A stretch of 64,000 nucleotides of DNA from Novosphingobium arvoryzae (GCF_014652615.1 NZ_BMZD01000001.1:269962-333961); one strand, 5' to 3'; positions 39,765-48,544 are shown, numbered from the stretch's first letter. The notes: generated by a model not told the origin, from the sequence alone. Program-made: numbers and translations.

Positions 39765-40955
39765 ATGCGGAAACGGACGATCGCGCTGGGCGCTCTGGCT
39801 GCGGCCCTGCTGGCGGGCGGGGCATGGTATGGCAGCCTCGACAAGGAAACCCGCGGCATCCTCGCGGCGCTGCCGACCAATGCCGATGTGCTGATGTGGT
39901 CGCAGGATCAGCGCGACGCCGCGTTCCGGGGGATGGACCGCCTGCCCGTGCTGGCCGAAGCGGCCGACGTCGCGCCTTCGGCCAGCCCCCTGCCGCTGCC
40001 CGTGGGCAAGCCGCTGGAGGTGCCGGGGATTGACCAATACCTGGCGCAGCAGCGCGCGGCGGGGATCGTGATCGTGCAGGACGGCAAGATCCGGTTGGAG
40101 CGCTATGGCCTCGATTTCGACGCCAAGGGGCGCTGGACCAGCTTCTCGGTGGCAAAGTCGTTTACCTCCACGCTGGTCGGCGCGGCGGTGCAGGACGGGG
40201 CGATCAAGAGCCTGGACGACAAGGTCAGCCAGTACATCCCGGATTTGCGCGGTTCTGCCTATGACGACGTGACCGTGCGGCAATTGCTGACGATGAGTTC
40301 GGGGGTGCGCTGGAACGAGGATTACGAAGACCCGAAGGCCGATGTCGCCCAGTTCAACGCTGTCACGCCCGATCCGGGCGTCGATGCGACGGTCAGCTAT
40401 CTGCGCAAGCTGCCGCGCGCCCATCCGCCGGGCGAAGTGTGGCACTACAACACCGGCGAAACCAACCTGATCGGGGTGCTGGTATCATCGGCCGTGAAAA
40501 AGCCGCTGGCGCAGTATCTGCAGGAAAAGATCTGGCAACCGGCCGGCATGGAGGCCCCCGCGACCTGGCTGAAAGGTAAGACTGGGCACGAAATCGCCGG
40601 GTGCTGCCTGCAGGCCGCCACGCGCGACTTTGCGCGGTTCGGGTTGTTCGTGCTGGCGGGCGGCAAGACCGCGCAAGGCCAGCAGATCGTCCCCGCCGAC
40701 TGGTTCGCAGCTGCGACCGTCAAGCAGAAGGACATCGGCGAGCCGGGGCGCGGCTATGGCTATCAGTGGTGGACTTATGACGACGGCTCGGTCGCCGCGC
40801 AGGGCATCTTCGGGCAGGGCATCTTCATCGACCCCAAGCGCAAGCTGGTGATCGCATCGAATGCCAACTGGACCCGTGCCACCAAGGGGCCGGAACCCGA
40901 TGCGCGCGAAGCATTCTACAAGCAGGTTCAGGCGCTGGTCGATGCTGGTAAGTGA
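39765..40955 (+). CDS. Beta-lactamase-fold serine hydrolase (6-aminohexanoate-dimer hydrolase-like)
   Basis: A 396-residue exported or membrane-anchored serine hydrolase of the class C beta-lactamase/penicillin-binding fold. An N-terminal hydrophobic segment follows MRKRT. The catalytic Ser128-V-A-Lys131 sits in SFSVAKSF, and Tyr228 in HYNTGETN takes the YxN role. The block RQLLTMSSGVRWNEDY and this HYNTGETN form are typical of the NylB-like/EstB-type group of esterases and amidases rather than true beta-lactamases. The ATG at 39765 has a GGGAGAGGGA Shine-Dalgarno. The natural substrate is unknown, so antibiotic resistance should not be assumed. Confidence 0.83.
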   Translation: MRKRTIALGALAAALLAGGAWYGSLDKETRGILAALPTNADVLMWSQDQRDAAFRGMDRLPVLAEAADVAPSASPLPLPVGKPLEVPGIDQYLAQQRAAGIVIVQDGKIRLERYGLDFDAKGRWTSFSVAKSFTSTLVGAAVQDGAIKSLDDKVSQYIPDLRGSAYDDVTVRQLLTMSSGVRWNEDYEDPKADVAQFNAVTPDPGVDATVSYLRKLPRAHPPGEVWHYNTGETNLIGVLVSSAVKKPLAQYLQEKIWQPAGMEAPATWLKGKTGHEIAGCCLQAATRDFARFGLFVLAGGKTAQGQQIVPADWFAAATVKQKDIGEPGRGYGYQWWTYDDGSVAAQGIFGQGIFIDPKRKLVIASNANWTRATKGPEPDAREAFYKQVQALVDAGK

Positions 40956-40993
40956 TGCAAACAATTTGTGGGAAAGGGCTGCTCCAAACTTGC

Positions 40994-41012
40994 AGAATCG
41001 GATGATTCTTAT
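40994..41012 (+). terminator. Weak hairpin after the serine hydrolase gene
   Basis: AGAATC-GGAT-GATTCT forms a perfect six-base-pair stem with a four-base loop, followed by TTAT. The stem is AT-rich, so the terminator would be weak. It starts 38 bases after the stop codon in a 194-base gap between convergent genes. The same gap holds a further stem, CCTTCG...CGAAGG, at about 41049-41068. Confidence 0.3.
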
Positions 41013-41072
41013 ATAAGGACCAAGTCATAAAGCAAAAGCTGCGTGGCTCCTTCGGGTCGCATCGAAGGAAGC

Positions 41073-41090
41073 AAAACGGCGCAATCGCCG
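41073..41090 (-). terminator. Rho-independent terminator of the SLC13-type transporter gene
   Basis: Read on the minus strand, CGGCG-ATTG-CGCCG is followed directly by TTTTG, about 60 bases after the transporter's stop. A second GC stem, CCGGAC...GTCCGG (41110-41132), lies between it and the stop codon. The stem is only five pairs, hence moderate confidence. Confidence 0.5.
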
Positions 41091-41149
41091 ATTAGCCATT
41101 CCTCCGGGTCCGGACAGAATGCGCCGGTCCGGGGGAATTGGTTCCTCCG

Positions 41150-42550
41150 CTAGATCAGGGCGACGCCCCACACGACGCCGACAATCAGGAATACCCCGGC
41201 CACATCCAGCATCAGGCCGGCGCGGATCATGTTGCCCATGGCGATATGCCGGGTGGACCAGGCCAGTGCATTGGGGCCGGTCCCGGCGGGCAGCATGAAG
41301 CCCCACGTTGACGCGATGGCAGCCGGCAGGGCCAGCAGGATCGGGTCTGCGCCCAAGGCGACAACCAGCGCCGCGACGACCGGCAGGATGCCGCTGGCGG
41401 TGGCGATGTTGCTGGCAAATTCCGTCACCACGATCACGAACGCAACCAGCGCCAGCGCCACGATCGGCAGCGGAACACTGGCCAGCGGCAGCAGCATCTG
41501 ACCCAGCCACGCGGCCAGGCCGGATTCGGTCATCCCCATTGCCATGGCCAGCCCGCCGCCGAACATCAGCACCACGTCCCACGGTGCGCGATTGGCTTCG
41601 TGCCAGTTCAGCATCTTGCGGCCCGTGCCGTCGGGCAGGATGAACAGCACCAGCCCAGCCGCCGCGGCAATGGTTCCGTCGGTCAGCCCGCCCTTGGGAA
41701 ACAGCCCCTCCAGCCAGGGCTGGGTGATCCAGGCGAGGAACGCCAGCACGACCACCGGCAGCAGTCGCCGTTCAGGGATGGACCAGGCGTCGGTATGGCT
41801 GATCGCGGCGCGGGCGGCCGCCGGATCGAACCGGTCCTGACCCAGCCTTTGCACCCGCGCGATGATCAGCGCGGCCAGCGGCACGCCGATCAGCACGACC
41901 GGCATGGCATAGAGGCTCCATTCCAGGAACGTGATCTTCAGTCCCAGCGACTTGTCCAGCAGCCCCGCGGCGATGGCATTGGTCGGGGTGCCGACCATCG
42001 TGCCGAGCCCGCCGATCGACGCGGCAAAGGCAATCCCCATCGGCAAGGCGCCGGCAATCCCGCCGGTTTCCCCCTCGCGCACGCCGCCAGCGGCCAGCAT
42101 GGCGAGCGCCATCGGCATCATGATCAGCGCGGTGGAGGTGTTCGAGATCATCATCGAGAGGATCGCGGTCGCGCTCATCACCGCCAGCAGCAACCGCCCC
42201 GGCGTCAACCCGGCATGGCGCATGATGAACAGCGCGAGGCGCCGGTGCAGCCCGGTCCGCTCGATCGCCAGCGCCAGAAACGCGCCGCCGACGAACAGGA
42301 ACATGATCGGGGAGTAATAGGCTGCCGCCGTCTTGTTGGCATCGGCCACGCCGGTCAGCGGCAGGACCAGGAATGGCAGCATGGCGGTGGCCGACAGCGG
42401 CAAGGCCTCTGTCATCCACCACGCCGCCATCAGCCAGACCAGCCCGGCAGCGGGCCAGGCCGCAGCCGGCATTCCGCCGGGAGCAGGCAGGATCAGGGTG
42501 GCGAGGAAGCCGGCGATGCCCACCCAGAAGCCGATACGGCGTGCGGTCAT
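41150..42550 (-). CDS. SLC13/DASS-family anion transporter
   Basis: A 466-residue inner membrane protein with about 11-12 hydrophobic segments. The family's paired hairpin motifs are visible: MMISNTSTALIMMPMALAML (the SNT motif) in the first half and VTEFASNIATASGILPVV (SNxAT) in the second. Such proteins import di- or tricarboxylates, or sulfate, with sodium. The EALPLSATAMLPFLVLPL segment near the start favours dicarboxylates. A GGGGGAA Shine-Dalgarno precedes the ATG. It follows infC on the same strand by 57 bases, but a functional link is not apparent. Confidence 0.87.
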   Translation of the reverse strand: MTARRIGFWVGIAGFLATLILPAPGGMPAAAWPAAGLVWLMAAWWMTEALPLSATAMLPFLVLPLTGVADANKTAAAYYSPIMFLFVGGAFLALAIERTGLHRRLALFIMRHAGLTPGRLLLAVMSATAILSMMISNTSTALIMMPMALAMLAAGGVREGETGGIAGALPMGIAFAASIGGLGTMVGTPTNAIAAGLLDKSLGLKITFLEWSLYAMPVVLIGVPLAALIIARVQRLGQDRFDPAAARAAISHTDAWSIPERRLLPVVVLAFLAWITQPWLEGLFPKGGLTDGTIAAAAGLVLFILPDGTGRKMLNWHEANRAPWDVVLMFGGGLAMAMGMTESGLAAWLGQMLLPLASVPLPIVALALVAFVIVVTEFASNIATASGILPVVAALVVALGADPILLALPAAIASTWGFMLPAGTGPNALAWSTRHIAMGNMIRAGLMLDVAGVFLIVGVVWGVALI

Positions 42551-42571
42551 CCCGGCGTTCCCCCAGCAGGG

Positions 42572-42594
42572 GCGCCCGCATCTGCGGCGGGCGC
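42572..42594 (-). terminator. GC-rich hairpin between infC and the SLC13-type gene
   Basis: GCGCCCGC and GCGGGCGC pair perfectly over eight bases with a seven-base loop, 14 bases after the infC stop. No T-run follows on the minus strand, so it may pause or protect the transcript rather than end it. Confidence 0.3.
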
Positions 42595-42607
42595 TACCCC
42601 GTTCGTC

Positions 42608-43129
42608 TTACTTTGGCGACACCACCATCAGCATCTGGCGGCCTTCCATGCGCGGATAGGCTTCGACCTTGGCTACGTCGGCGATGTCTTCCTGCACGCG
42701 GCGCAGCAGGTTCATGCCCAGCTGCTGGTGCGACAATTCGCGGCCGCGAAAGCGCAGGGTGACCTTCACCTTATCCCCCTCGCCGATGAACTTGTGCATC
42801 GCCCGCATCTTCACGTCATAGTCGTGATCGTCAATGTTCGGACGCATCTTGATCTCCTTGATCTCCTGCGTCTTCTGGGTCTTGCGGGCCAGGTTGGCCT
42901 TCTTCTGCGCCTCGTACCGGAACTTGCCGACGTCGAGGAACTTGCACACCGGCGGATCGGCGTTGGGCGACACTTCCACCAGATCAAGGCCGACTTCTGC
43001 CGCCTGCTCAATGGCTTCGCGCGTGTACATCACGCCAATGTTCTCACCATTTTCGTCGATGACGCGGACTTTGTCCGAGGTGATCATGTTGTTGTAGCGT
43101 GGCCCGCTCTTGACGGGGGGCGTCATCAT
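42608..43129 (-). CDS. infC: Translation initiation factor IF-3
   Basis: A 173-residue IF-3, full length. The N-domain starts with the alphaproteobacterial [21 protein letters not shown] basic linker ([18 protein letters not shown]) and the C-domain ([20 protein letters not shown], then [18 protein letters not shown]) follow. It binds the 30S subunit and checks start-codon pairing. Two adjacent ATG codons (43129, 43126) begin the frame. Unlike many bacteria, where rare AUU/AUC/AUA start codons allow self-regulation, no such codon is in frame upstream. The only strong Shine-Dalgarno-like GAGGAG lies about 30 bases upstream. rpmI and rplT do not follow. Confidence 0.96.
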   Translation of the reverse strand: MMTPPVKSGPRYNNMITSDKVRVIDENGENIGVMYTREAIEQAAEVGLDLVEVSPNADPPVCKFLDVGKFRYEAQKKANLARKTQKTQEIKEIKMRPNIDDHDYDVKMRAMHKFIGEGDKVKVTLRFRGRELSHQQLGMNLLRRVQEDIADVAKVEAYPRMEGRQMLMVVSPK

Positions 43130-43235
43130 GCGCCGGGGTGGGGGTGCTATAGTCGGGACTCCTCAAGACTCTTGTGCGCGCGCTCTTAGTCCGAATCGCG
43201 CGCCGGGAAAAGGTGCGATTTCCGGCGCAAAGCCC

Positions 43236-43904
43236 CTATTTCGCGCGCCAGAGCGGGTATTGCAGCAATTTGCCCTTCGCGCTGAGCAGCGCATCGGCAC
43301 TGCGCGCGGGTTGCAGCGCGGCGATGATCGCGGGATCGGCGGCGTCCAGCCCGCCGGTCAGCGTGCCGAACGCGGGCAGGATCAGCCGGGTTTCCGACCG
43401 CACCGCACAGGGCCGGCTGATGTGCCGTCCGCGCGCCGCGATCCGCAGCTTCGGGTGGAAATGGCCGGACATTTCGGGCCGGGTCTCGCCCGCCAGCGCT
43501 TCGTGGCGCAAGACCAGCCCGGCCAGTTCCAGTTCGGGCAGCGCGGTGCCTTCGCCCACTTCGCCCCGATCATGGTTGCCGGTGATCCAGACCCAGTCGG
43601 TCGCGCGGGTCAATGCTGCCAGCATCCCTGCCGCATGCGGTTCCAGCCGCGCCGCGCCGCCTTCGTCATGAAAGTTGTCCCCCAGGCACAGCACGCGCCG
43701 CGCCCCGGTTTCGCGCACCGCCAGCGCGATCCGTTCCAGCGTTTCGCGGCTGTCATAGGGTGGCAGCATCTGGCCGAAGCGGGCAAAGAAGCTGGCCTTT
43801 TCGAGATGCAGGTCCGCCACCAGCAGCGCCCGCTCGCGCGGCCAGTACAGCGCGCGCTGGCCGACCAGCGCCAATTCCTGCCCTGCGAACGAAAAGGGAA
43901 CCAT
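43236..43904 (-). CDS. pdeM: PdeM-like metallophosphoesterase (ligase-associated DNA damage response)
   Basis: A 222-residue calcineurin-like phosphoesterase. Metal-binding motifs in order are VADLHLEKASFF, CLGDNFHDEGG, WITGNHDRG and SGHFHPKLRI. This layout, including the LHLEKASFFAR segment, is that of the PdeM family, usually encoded with an ATP-dependent DNA ligase and a Lhr-type helicase. Those partners are not next to it here. It is expected to act on phosphodiester bonds in DNA repair. The gene is divergent from hemF with a 44-base gap. Confidence 0.87.
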   Translation of the reverse strand: MVPFSFAGQELALVGQRALYWPRERALLVADLHLEKASFFARFGQMLPPYDSRETLERIALAVRETGARRVLCLGDNFHDEGGAARLEPHAAGMLAALTRATDWVWITGNHDRGEVGEGTALPELELAGLVLRHEALAGETRPEMSGHFHPKLRIAARGRHISRPCAVRSETRLILPAFGTLTGGLDAADPAIIAALQPARSADALLSAKGKLLQYPLWRAK

Positions 43905-43948
43905 GGCTTTTCCTTGCCGGAAGCGGATTCGCTTGGCAAGGGCGGTCC

Positions 43949-44806
43949 ATGACCGAATGGACGACCCATACCGCCCGCGCCAAGGACTGGTTCGAAGCCC
44001 TGCGCACCCGCATCTGCACCGCGTTCGAGGCGATCGAGCGCGAAGCGGGCAGCGATGCCACGTTCGAATATACCCCGTGGAGCCGCGAGGAAGCGGGCAA
44101 TCCGAACCCCGGTGGCGGCGTGCGCGGGGTGATGAAGGGCAAGGTATTCGAAAAGGTGGGCGTCAACGTCTCCACCGTCCACGGCACGTTCGCGCCTGAA
44201 TTCGCCAAGACGATCCACGGCGCAGGGGCCGACAATCCCGGCTTTACCGCCACCGGCATCAGCCTGGTCGCGCACATGGCCAACCCGCACGTGCCGGCCG
44301 TGCACATGAACACCCGCTTCCTGACCACCGGCAAGGCGTGGTTCGGCGGCGGTGGCGATCTCAATCCGCCGATCCCCTACGCCGAGGACACGGCCGAGTT
44401 TCACGCCGCGTTCAAGGCTGCCTGCGATGCGCACGACGCGGACTACTACCCGCGGTTCAAGGCCTGGGCCGACGACTATTTCTATATCCCGCACCGGGGC
44501 GTCCACCGCGGCGTCGGCGGAATCTTCTATGACCACCTGGAATGCGCCGACGATGCGCAATGGGAAGCGAATTTTGCCTTCACCCGCGACGTGGGCGAGG
44601 CATTCCTGGACGTGTTCCCGCGCCTGGTGCGCCGCCGGATGGGCATGGCCTTCACCCCGGCCGAAAAGCAGCAGCAGCTGGAATGGCGCGGCCGCTATGC
44701 CGAATTCAACCTGGTCTACGACCGGGGCACGCTGTTCGGCCTCAAGACTGGCGGCAACATCGACGCGATCCTGATGAGCCTGCCGCCCGAAGCGGTGTGG
44801 CGCTGA
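43949..44806 (+). CDS. hemF: Oxygen-dependent coproporphyrinogen III oxidase
   Basis: A 285-residue HemF, normal length, converting coproporphyrinogen III to protoporphyrinogen IX with oxygen in heme synthesis. Conserved stretches are GGGVRGVMKGKVFEKVGVN, VSTVHGTF, NPHVPAVHMNTRF, WFGGGGDLNP and HRGVGGIFYDHL, with the family's conserved histidines. The C-terminal RRGTL-like YDRGTLFGLKTGGN and MSLPPEAVW are typical. The start at 43949 (MTEWTTHTARAK) is chosen; the frame extending 112 codons upstream overlaps pdeM and is not supported. Confidence 0.96.
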   Translation: MTEWTTHTARAKDWFEALRTRICTAFEAIEREAGSDATFEYTPWSREEAGNPNPGGGVRGVMKGKVFEKVGVNVSTVHGTFAPEFAKTIHGAGADNPGFTATGISLVAHMANPHVPAVHMNTRFLTTGKAWFGGGGDLNPPIPYAEDTAEFHAAFKAACDAHDADYYPRFKAWADDYFYIPHRGVHRGVGGIFYDHLECADDAQWEANFAFTRDVGEAFLDVFPRLVRRRMGMAFTPAEKQQQLEWRGRYAEFNLVYDRGTLFGLKTGGNIDAILMSLPPEAVWR

Positions 44807-44861
44807 TTTATTCCGCAAGGGCCTTGCCCTTGCCCCCCAAGTCCGCCCATCTAGGCCGATA

Positions 44862-46952
44862 ATGCTGCGCCAGTACGAACTTGTCGAACGGGTCATGAGC
44901 TACGCTCCCGATGCGGACGAAGCGATGCTCAACCGTGCCTATGTCTACACGGTGCAGAAGCACGGCACCCAGACGCGCGCCAGCGGCGATCCCTATTTCA
45001 GCCACCCGGTCGAGGTGGCGGGCCTGATGACCGAGCTGAAGCTCGACCAGGAAACGATCATCACCGCGTTGCTCCACGATACGGTGGAGGACACGCTGGC
45101 CACCACCGAGGAGATCGAGCGCCTGTTCGGCCCGGACGTCGCCAAGCTGGTCGACGGCGTGACCAAGCTGTCCAAGATCGAGGCGATGACCGAAAAGGAA
45201 CGCGCGGCGGAAAACCTGCGCAAGTTCCTGCTGGCGATGAGCGAGGACTTGCGCGTCCTGCTGGTCAAGCTGGCCGACCGGCTGCACAACATGCGCACGC
45301 TCCATTACATCAAGAGCGAGGACAAGCGCCGCCGGATCGCCCGCGAAACGATGGATATCTATGCCCCGCTGGCCGAGCGCGTGGGCATGTACGAATACAT
45401 GCGCGAAATGCAGCTGCTGGCCTTCGAACAGCTGGAGCCCGAAGCCTATGCCACGATCACCGGGCGGCTGGCCCAGATCCGCAGCAGCGAGGGCGGGCAG
45501 GTTGACGCGATTGCGCTCTCGATCAAGCAGGCACTGGCCGAGGCGGGCCTGCGGGTCGAGGTTTCGGGCCGCGAGAAGCACCCCTATTCGATCTGGAAGA
45601 AGATGGCCGAACGCCACGTGACGTTCGAGCAGATCACCGACATCATGGCCTTCCGCGTGCTGACCGACAGCGTGGCCGATTGCTACAAGGCGCTGGGGGT
45701 GCTGCACACCACCTGGCAGATGATTCCGGGGCGGTTCAAGGACTACATCTCGACGCCGAAATCGAACGGCTATCGTTCGCTCCATACCTCGCTGATCTTC
45801 GAAAACTCGATGCGGATGGAAGTGCAGGTGCGCACGCACGAAATGCACAATACCAACGAATTCGGGCTGGCCGCGCACTGGGCCTACAAGCAGGGCGGCA
45901 CGCCGGACGGGCAGGTGGGCTGGTTGCGCGACTTGATCGAGATCGTCGATGCCAGCCACGATGCCGAGGAACTGCTCGAACACACCAAGCTGGCGATCTA
46001 TCAGGACCGGATCTTCGCCTTCACGCCCAAGGGCGCGCTGCACCAGCTGCCCAAGGGATCGACCCCGGTGGACTTTGCCTATTCGGTCCACTCCGACCTT
46101 GGCAACTTTGCCGTGGGCGCCAAGATCAACGGACGCCACATGCCGCTGCGCACGCCGCTGGCCAACGGCGACGTCGTCGAAATCATCAAGAGCCGCAAGG
46201 CTTCGCCGCAGCTGTCGTGGCTGGGCTTTGTCGTTACCGGCAAGGCGCGCGCCGCGATCCGCCGTGCGGTGCGAGCCAAGGAACGGCAGGAAATCGCCGC
46301 GATCGGGCGTCAGCTGTTCGACCAGATCGTCGGCCACCTGCCGTCGAAGATCGGCAAGAAGGCGGTGCGCGATGCGATCAAGCGGCTGGGGCTGGCCAGC
46401 GAAGAGGAGCTGATGGTCGCCATCGGCACTGCGAAGCTGGACGACCGGCAGGTGATGGAAGCCCTGATCCCCGGCAGCGCCGCCGGGCTGGCCGAACCGG
46501 AGCAGTGGTCCGGACAGGAACGCGCAATCTCGATCCGGGGGCTGACACCGGGGGTGGGCGTGCAGCTGGCCGAATGCTGCCACCCCGTGCCGGGCGACCG
46601 CATCGTCGGTATCCGCCAGCCCGACAAGGGTGTGGAAGTCCACTCGATCGACTGCATGACACTGGCCTCGGGTACGGACAGCGACTGGCTCGACCTTTCG
46701 TGGGGCGAGCGGACCACCGGTGCGGTGGGGCGGCTGCGGATGGTGCTCTACAACCGCCCCGGCACGCTGGCCGAGGCGACCGGCATCTTCGCAGGCAACC
46801 GCGCCAACATTGTCTCGCTGGAAATGACCCAGCGCGACGAGTTGTTCGGCGGTTATGAAGTGGACCTGGAAGTCAGCGACCTCGCTCACCTGACCCGGAT
46901 CGTCAGCGCGCTGCGCGCCAGCGATGCCGTGGCCCAGGCGGAGCGGATCTGA
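44862..46952 (+). CDS. rsh: Bifunctional (p)ppGpp synthetase/hydrolase (RelA/SpoT homologue)
   Basis: A 696-residue long RSH enzyme. The N-terminal HD hydrolase domain is intact (His48, His72-Asp73 in LLHDTVEDT, Asp139 in LADRLHNMRT). The synthetase domain is also intact (RFKDYISTPKSNGYRSLHT around 290-308 and Glu319 in EVQVRT). TGS (about 375-435) and a C-terminal ACT domain (about 620-690) follow. It should both make and degrade the alarmone (p)ppGpp. As the only such gene seen, it matches the single-RSH habit of alphaproteobacteria. The gene follows hemF by 55 bases and precedes trmL. Confidence 0.95.
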   Translation: MLRQYELVERVMSYAPDADEAMLNRAYVYTVQKHGTQTRASGDPYFSHPVEVAGLMTELKLDQETIITALLHDTVEDTLATTEEIERLFGPDVAKLVDGVTKLSKIEAMTEKERAAENLRKFLLAMSEDLRVLLVKLADRLHNMRTLHYIKSEDKRRRIARETMDIYAPLAERVGMYEYMREMQLLAFEQLEPEAYATITGRLAQIRSSEGGQVDAIALSIKQALAEAGLRVEVSGREKHPYSIWKKMAERHVTFEQITDIMAFRVLTDSVADCYKALGVLHTTWQMIPGRFKDYISTPKSNGYRSLHTSLIFENSMRMEVQVRTHEMHNTNEFGLAAHWAYKQGGTPDGQVGWLRDLIEIVDASHDAEELLEHTKLAIYQDRIFAFTPKGALHQLPKGSTPVDFAYSVHSDLGNFAVGAKINGRHMPLRTPLANGDVVEIIKSRKASPQLSWLGFVVTGKARAAIRRAVRAKERQEIAAIGRQLFDQIVGHLPSKIGKKAVRDAIKRLGLASEEELMVAIGTAKLDDRQVMEALIPGSAAGLAEPEQWSGQERAISIRGLTPGVGVQLAECCHPVPGDRIVGIRQPDKGVEVHSIDCMTLASGTDSDWLDLSWGERTTGAVGRLRMVLYNRPGTLAEATGIFAGNRANIVSLEMTQRDELFGGYEVDLEVSDLAHLTRIVSALRASDAVAQAERI

Positions 46953-47003
46953 CCGTTTGCTTTGGGCTTGCGCGCCGCGCGAGCCGGGGCCAAGCACGGC
47001 GCC

Positions 47004-47453
47004 ATGCGCATTGCCCTGTTCGAACCTGAAATCGCCGGCAACGTCGGCGCGATCCTGCGGCTTGGTGCCTGTCTGGGCGCTTCGGTCCACCTGATCGAGC
47101 CCTTGGGCTTTGTGTGGGACGATCGCCGGGTGCGGCGGGCCGCGATGGACTACATCGATCACGTGTCCGTCACCCGCCACGCCGGGTTCGATGCCTTTCG
47201 CGAAACAGTGGCCGGGCGGCTGGTCCTGCTGACCACCAAAAGCACCCAATCGGTCTATGATTTCCGGTTCGCGCCGGACGATATCCTGTTGTTCGGAAAG
47301 GAGAGTGCGGGGGTTTCGGCGTCAGTCTCGGCCACTTGCGATGCCCATTTGCGCATTCCGATGCGCGCGCCGGTCCGGTCGATGAACCTGGCCTCGTCGG
47401 CCGCGCTGGTGCTGGGCGAAGCGCTGCGTCAGACCGGCTCCCTGCCGGCCTGA
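47004..47453 (+). CDS. trmL: tRNA (cytidine(34)-2'-O)-methyltransferase TrmL
   Basis: A 149-residue SPOUT-fold methyltransferase that 2'-O-methylates the wobble base of certain leucine tRNAs. Motifs are FEPEIAGNVGAILRLGACLG, IEPLGFVWDDRRVRRAAMDY, LFGKESAGVS and the knot segment IPMRAPVRSMNLASSAALVLGE. The ATG at 47004 (MRIALFEPEIAGN) is chosen because this is the family's N-terminus. The last 25 bases overlap the tail of the convergent AraC-type gene. Confidence 0.94.
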   Translation: MRIALFEPEIAGNVGAILRLGACLGASVHLIEPLGFVWDDRRVRRAAMDYIDHVSVTRHAGFDAFRETVAGRLVLLTTKSTQSVYDFRFAPDDILLFGKESAGVSASVSATCDAHLRIPMRAPVRSMNLASSAALVLGEALRQTGSLPA

Positions 47454-48445
47454 TTGCGCCACGCGCGCGGTGACATGCCGTGACGCTTGCGGAACCACAT
47501 GCTGAACGCGGCGGGGCCTGAAAACCCAAGCAGCTCTGAGATTTCCCCCAGATTGCGAATGCCGGCGGCCATCTGACGGAGGGCGACATCGTCGCGCGCC
47601 TCGTCCAGCAGGGCAAGAAACCGGGTGCCTTCATCCGCCAGTTCGCGGGTCAGCGTCCGGCGCGATATGCCCAGCTGGCCGGCTACATACTCCGCCGTGC
47701 AGCGCCCGCTGGACAGCAGCATCGCCAGCACACGGCGGACCTTGTCCGTCATCGACAGGCCGCTGGGGCCGGCGGTCAGGCGCAGCATTTGTGCCGCATA
47801 GGGCTGCAACGCCGTCTCGGCCAAGGGGTTCGGCCGATCCAGCAAGGCGCGGCGGATCACGATGCCATCAAAGTCGGCGTCATAGCGGATACGCGGCCCC
47901 AGGGCCTGCCGGAAACGGGCTGGTTCGATCGGCGCGCTGCGGGTCAGGCGGACTTCCTCTGGCTGCCACAAAGGCCCGGCCAGATGCCGCAAGATCCGGT
48001 GCTGCATTGCGATGGCGATGTCCAAAGCCTGCGTTTTTTGACCCGGCACCGGAATGCTGGACCGCAGCACCACGATATCCCCGAAGGTCTCGCGGGTTAC
48101 GACCAGCGCATCGTTATGCAGTGGCAGATAGGCCTCGATCACGGCCAGCGCACCGCCGATGGTCGGTTCGTCGCGCGCGATCAGGCTGATCGGTCCGAGG
48201 TTCGAAAAGCCCCGCAACTCGGAAATTCGCAGACCGAAATCATCGCGGTTGCAGGCGCTGGCGGCCAGTTCGAACACCTGATTCACGGCCAGCACCGGGA
48301 TGCGGCGATCCGGTTCCTGTTCGATTCCGGGGGGCAGGCCGGCCTGCCGCAGCAGCTGGGCGGCTTCCACGCCATAGCTGCGGCATAGCGCGCCAAGCCC
48401 GGTCAGGGCGGCGGCACGAACCGTCAGGCTGCGAACGTGGCTCAT
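47429..48445 (-). CDS. AraC-family transcriptional regulator
   Basis: A 338-residue regulator. The N-terminal ~200 residues form an effector-binding domain of the arabinose_bd type (LCRSYGVEAAQLLRQAGLPP, then the NLGPISLIARDEPTIGGALA region). The C-terminal ~100 residues hold two helix-turn-helix units (AEYVAGQLGISRRTLTREL and ISELLGFSGPAAFSMWFRKR) ending in HGMSPRAWR, the AraC signature. It is divergent from the carboxymuconolactone decarboxylase/beta-keto acid cleavage operon across 99 bases, so it is probably its activator. The inducer is unknown. It overlaps trmL tail to tail. Confidence 0.9.
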   Translation of the reverse strand: MSHVRSLTVRAAALTGLGALCRSYGVEAAQLLRQAGLPPGIEQEPDRRIPVLAVNQVFELAASACNRDDFGLRISELRGFSNLGPISLIARDEPTIGGALAVIEAYLPLHNDALVVTRETFGDIVVLRSSIPVPGQKTQALDIAIAMQHRILRHLAGPLWQPEEVRLTRSAPIEPARFRQALGPRIRYDADFDGIVIRRALLDRPNPLAETALQPYAAQMLRLTAGPSGLSMTDKVRRVLAMLLSSGRCTAEYVAGQLGISRRTLTRELADEGTRFLALLDEARDDVALRQMAAGIRNLGEISELLGFSGPAAFSMWFRKRHGMSPRAWRNQAGREPV

Positions 48446-48544
48446 ATGAATAAGTTTATGGCTCAAATAATGAAGAAATGAAACCCGGAAAGCTGCATCA
48501 AGGGTTCCAACGGGCACAGCGCCGTTTCTGGGGAGGGATCTGAG
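48446..48544. promoter_or_regulatory. Divergent control region of the AraC-type gene and the BKACE operon
   Basis: This 99-base gap must hold both promoters. Its left half is AT-rich and contains three copies of ATGAA on the plus strand (48446, 48470 and 48478), the last two eight bases apart. AraC-type proteins bind direct repeats, so these are possible half-sites, though the motif is short. A GGGGAGGGA Shine-Dalgarno lies near the right end. Confidence 0.35.

Noticed and set aside
37244..40033. 929-codon plus-strand frame opposite glgP
   Set aside because: Low-complexity composition with no recognisable motif. glgP on the other strand is unmistakable.
39765..40955. Annotation as a beta-lactamase resistance gene
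   Set aside because: The SxxK and Y-N-T motifs and flanking segments fit the esterase/amidase (NylB/EstB-like) group. The class C hallmark KTG box in the expected context was not recognised.
43613..43948. 112-codon upstream extension of hemF
   Set aside because: It overlaps most of the 5' half of pdeM, has Arg/Pro/Ala-rich shadow composition, and HemF proteins begin near MTEWTTHT.
44808..47249. 813-codon minus-strand frame opposite rsh
   Set aside because: Shadow of a clear RelA/SpoT homologue with all catalytic residues on the plus strand.
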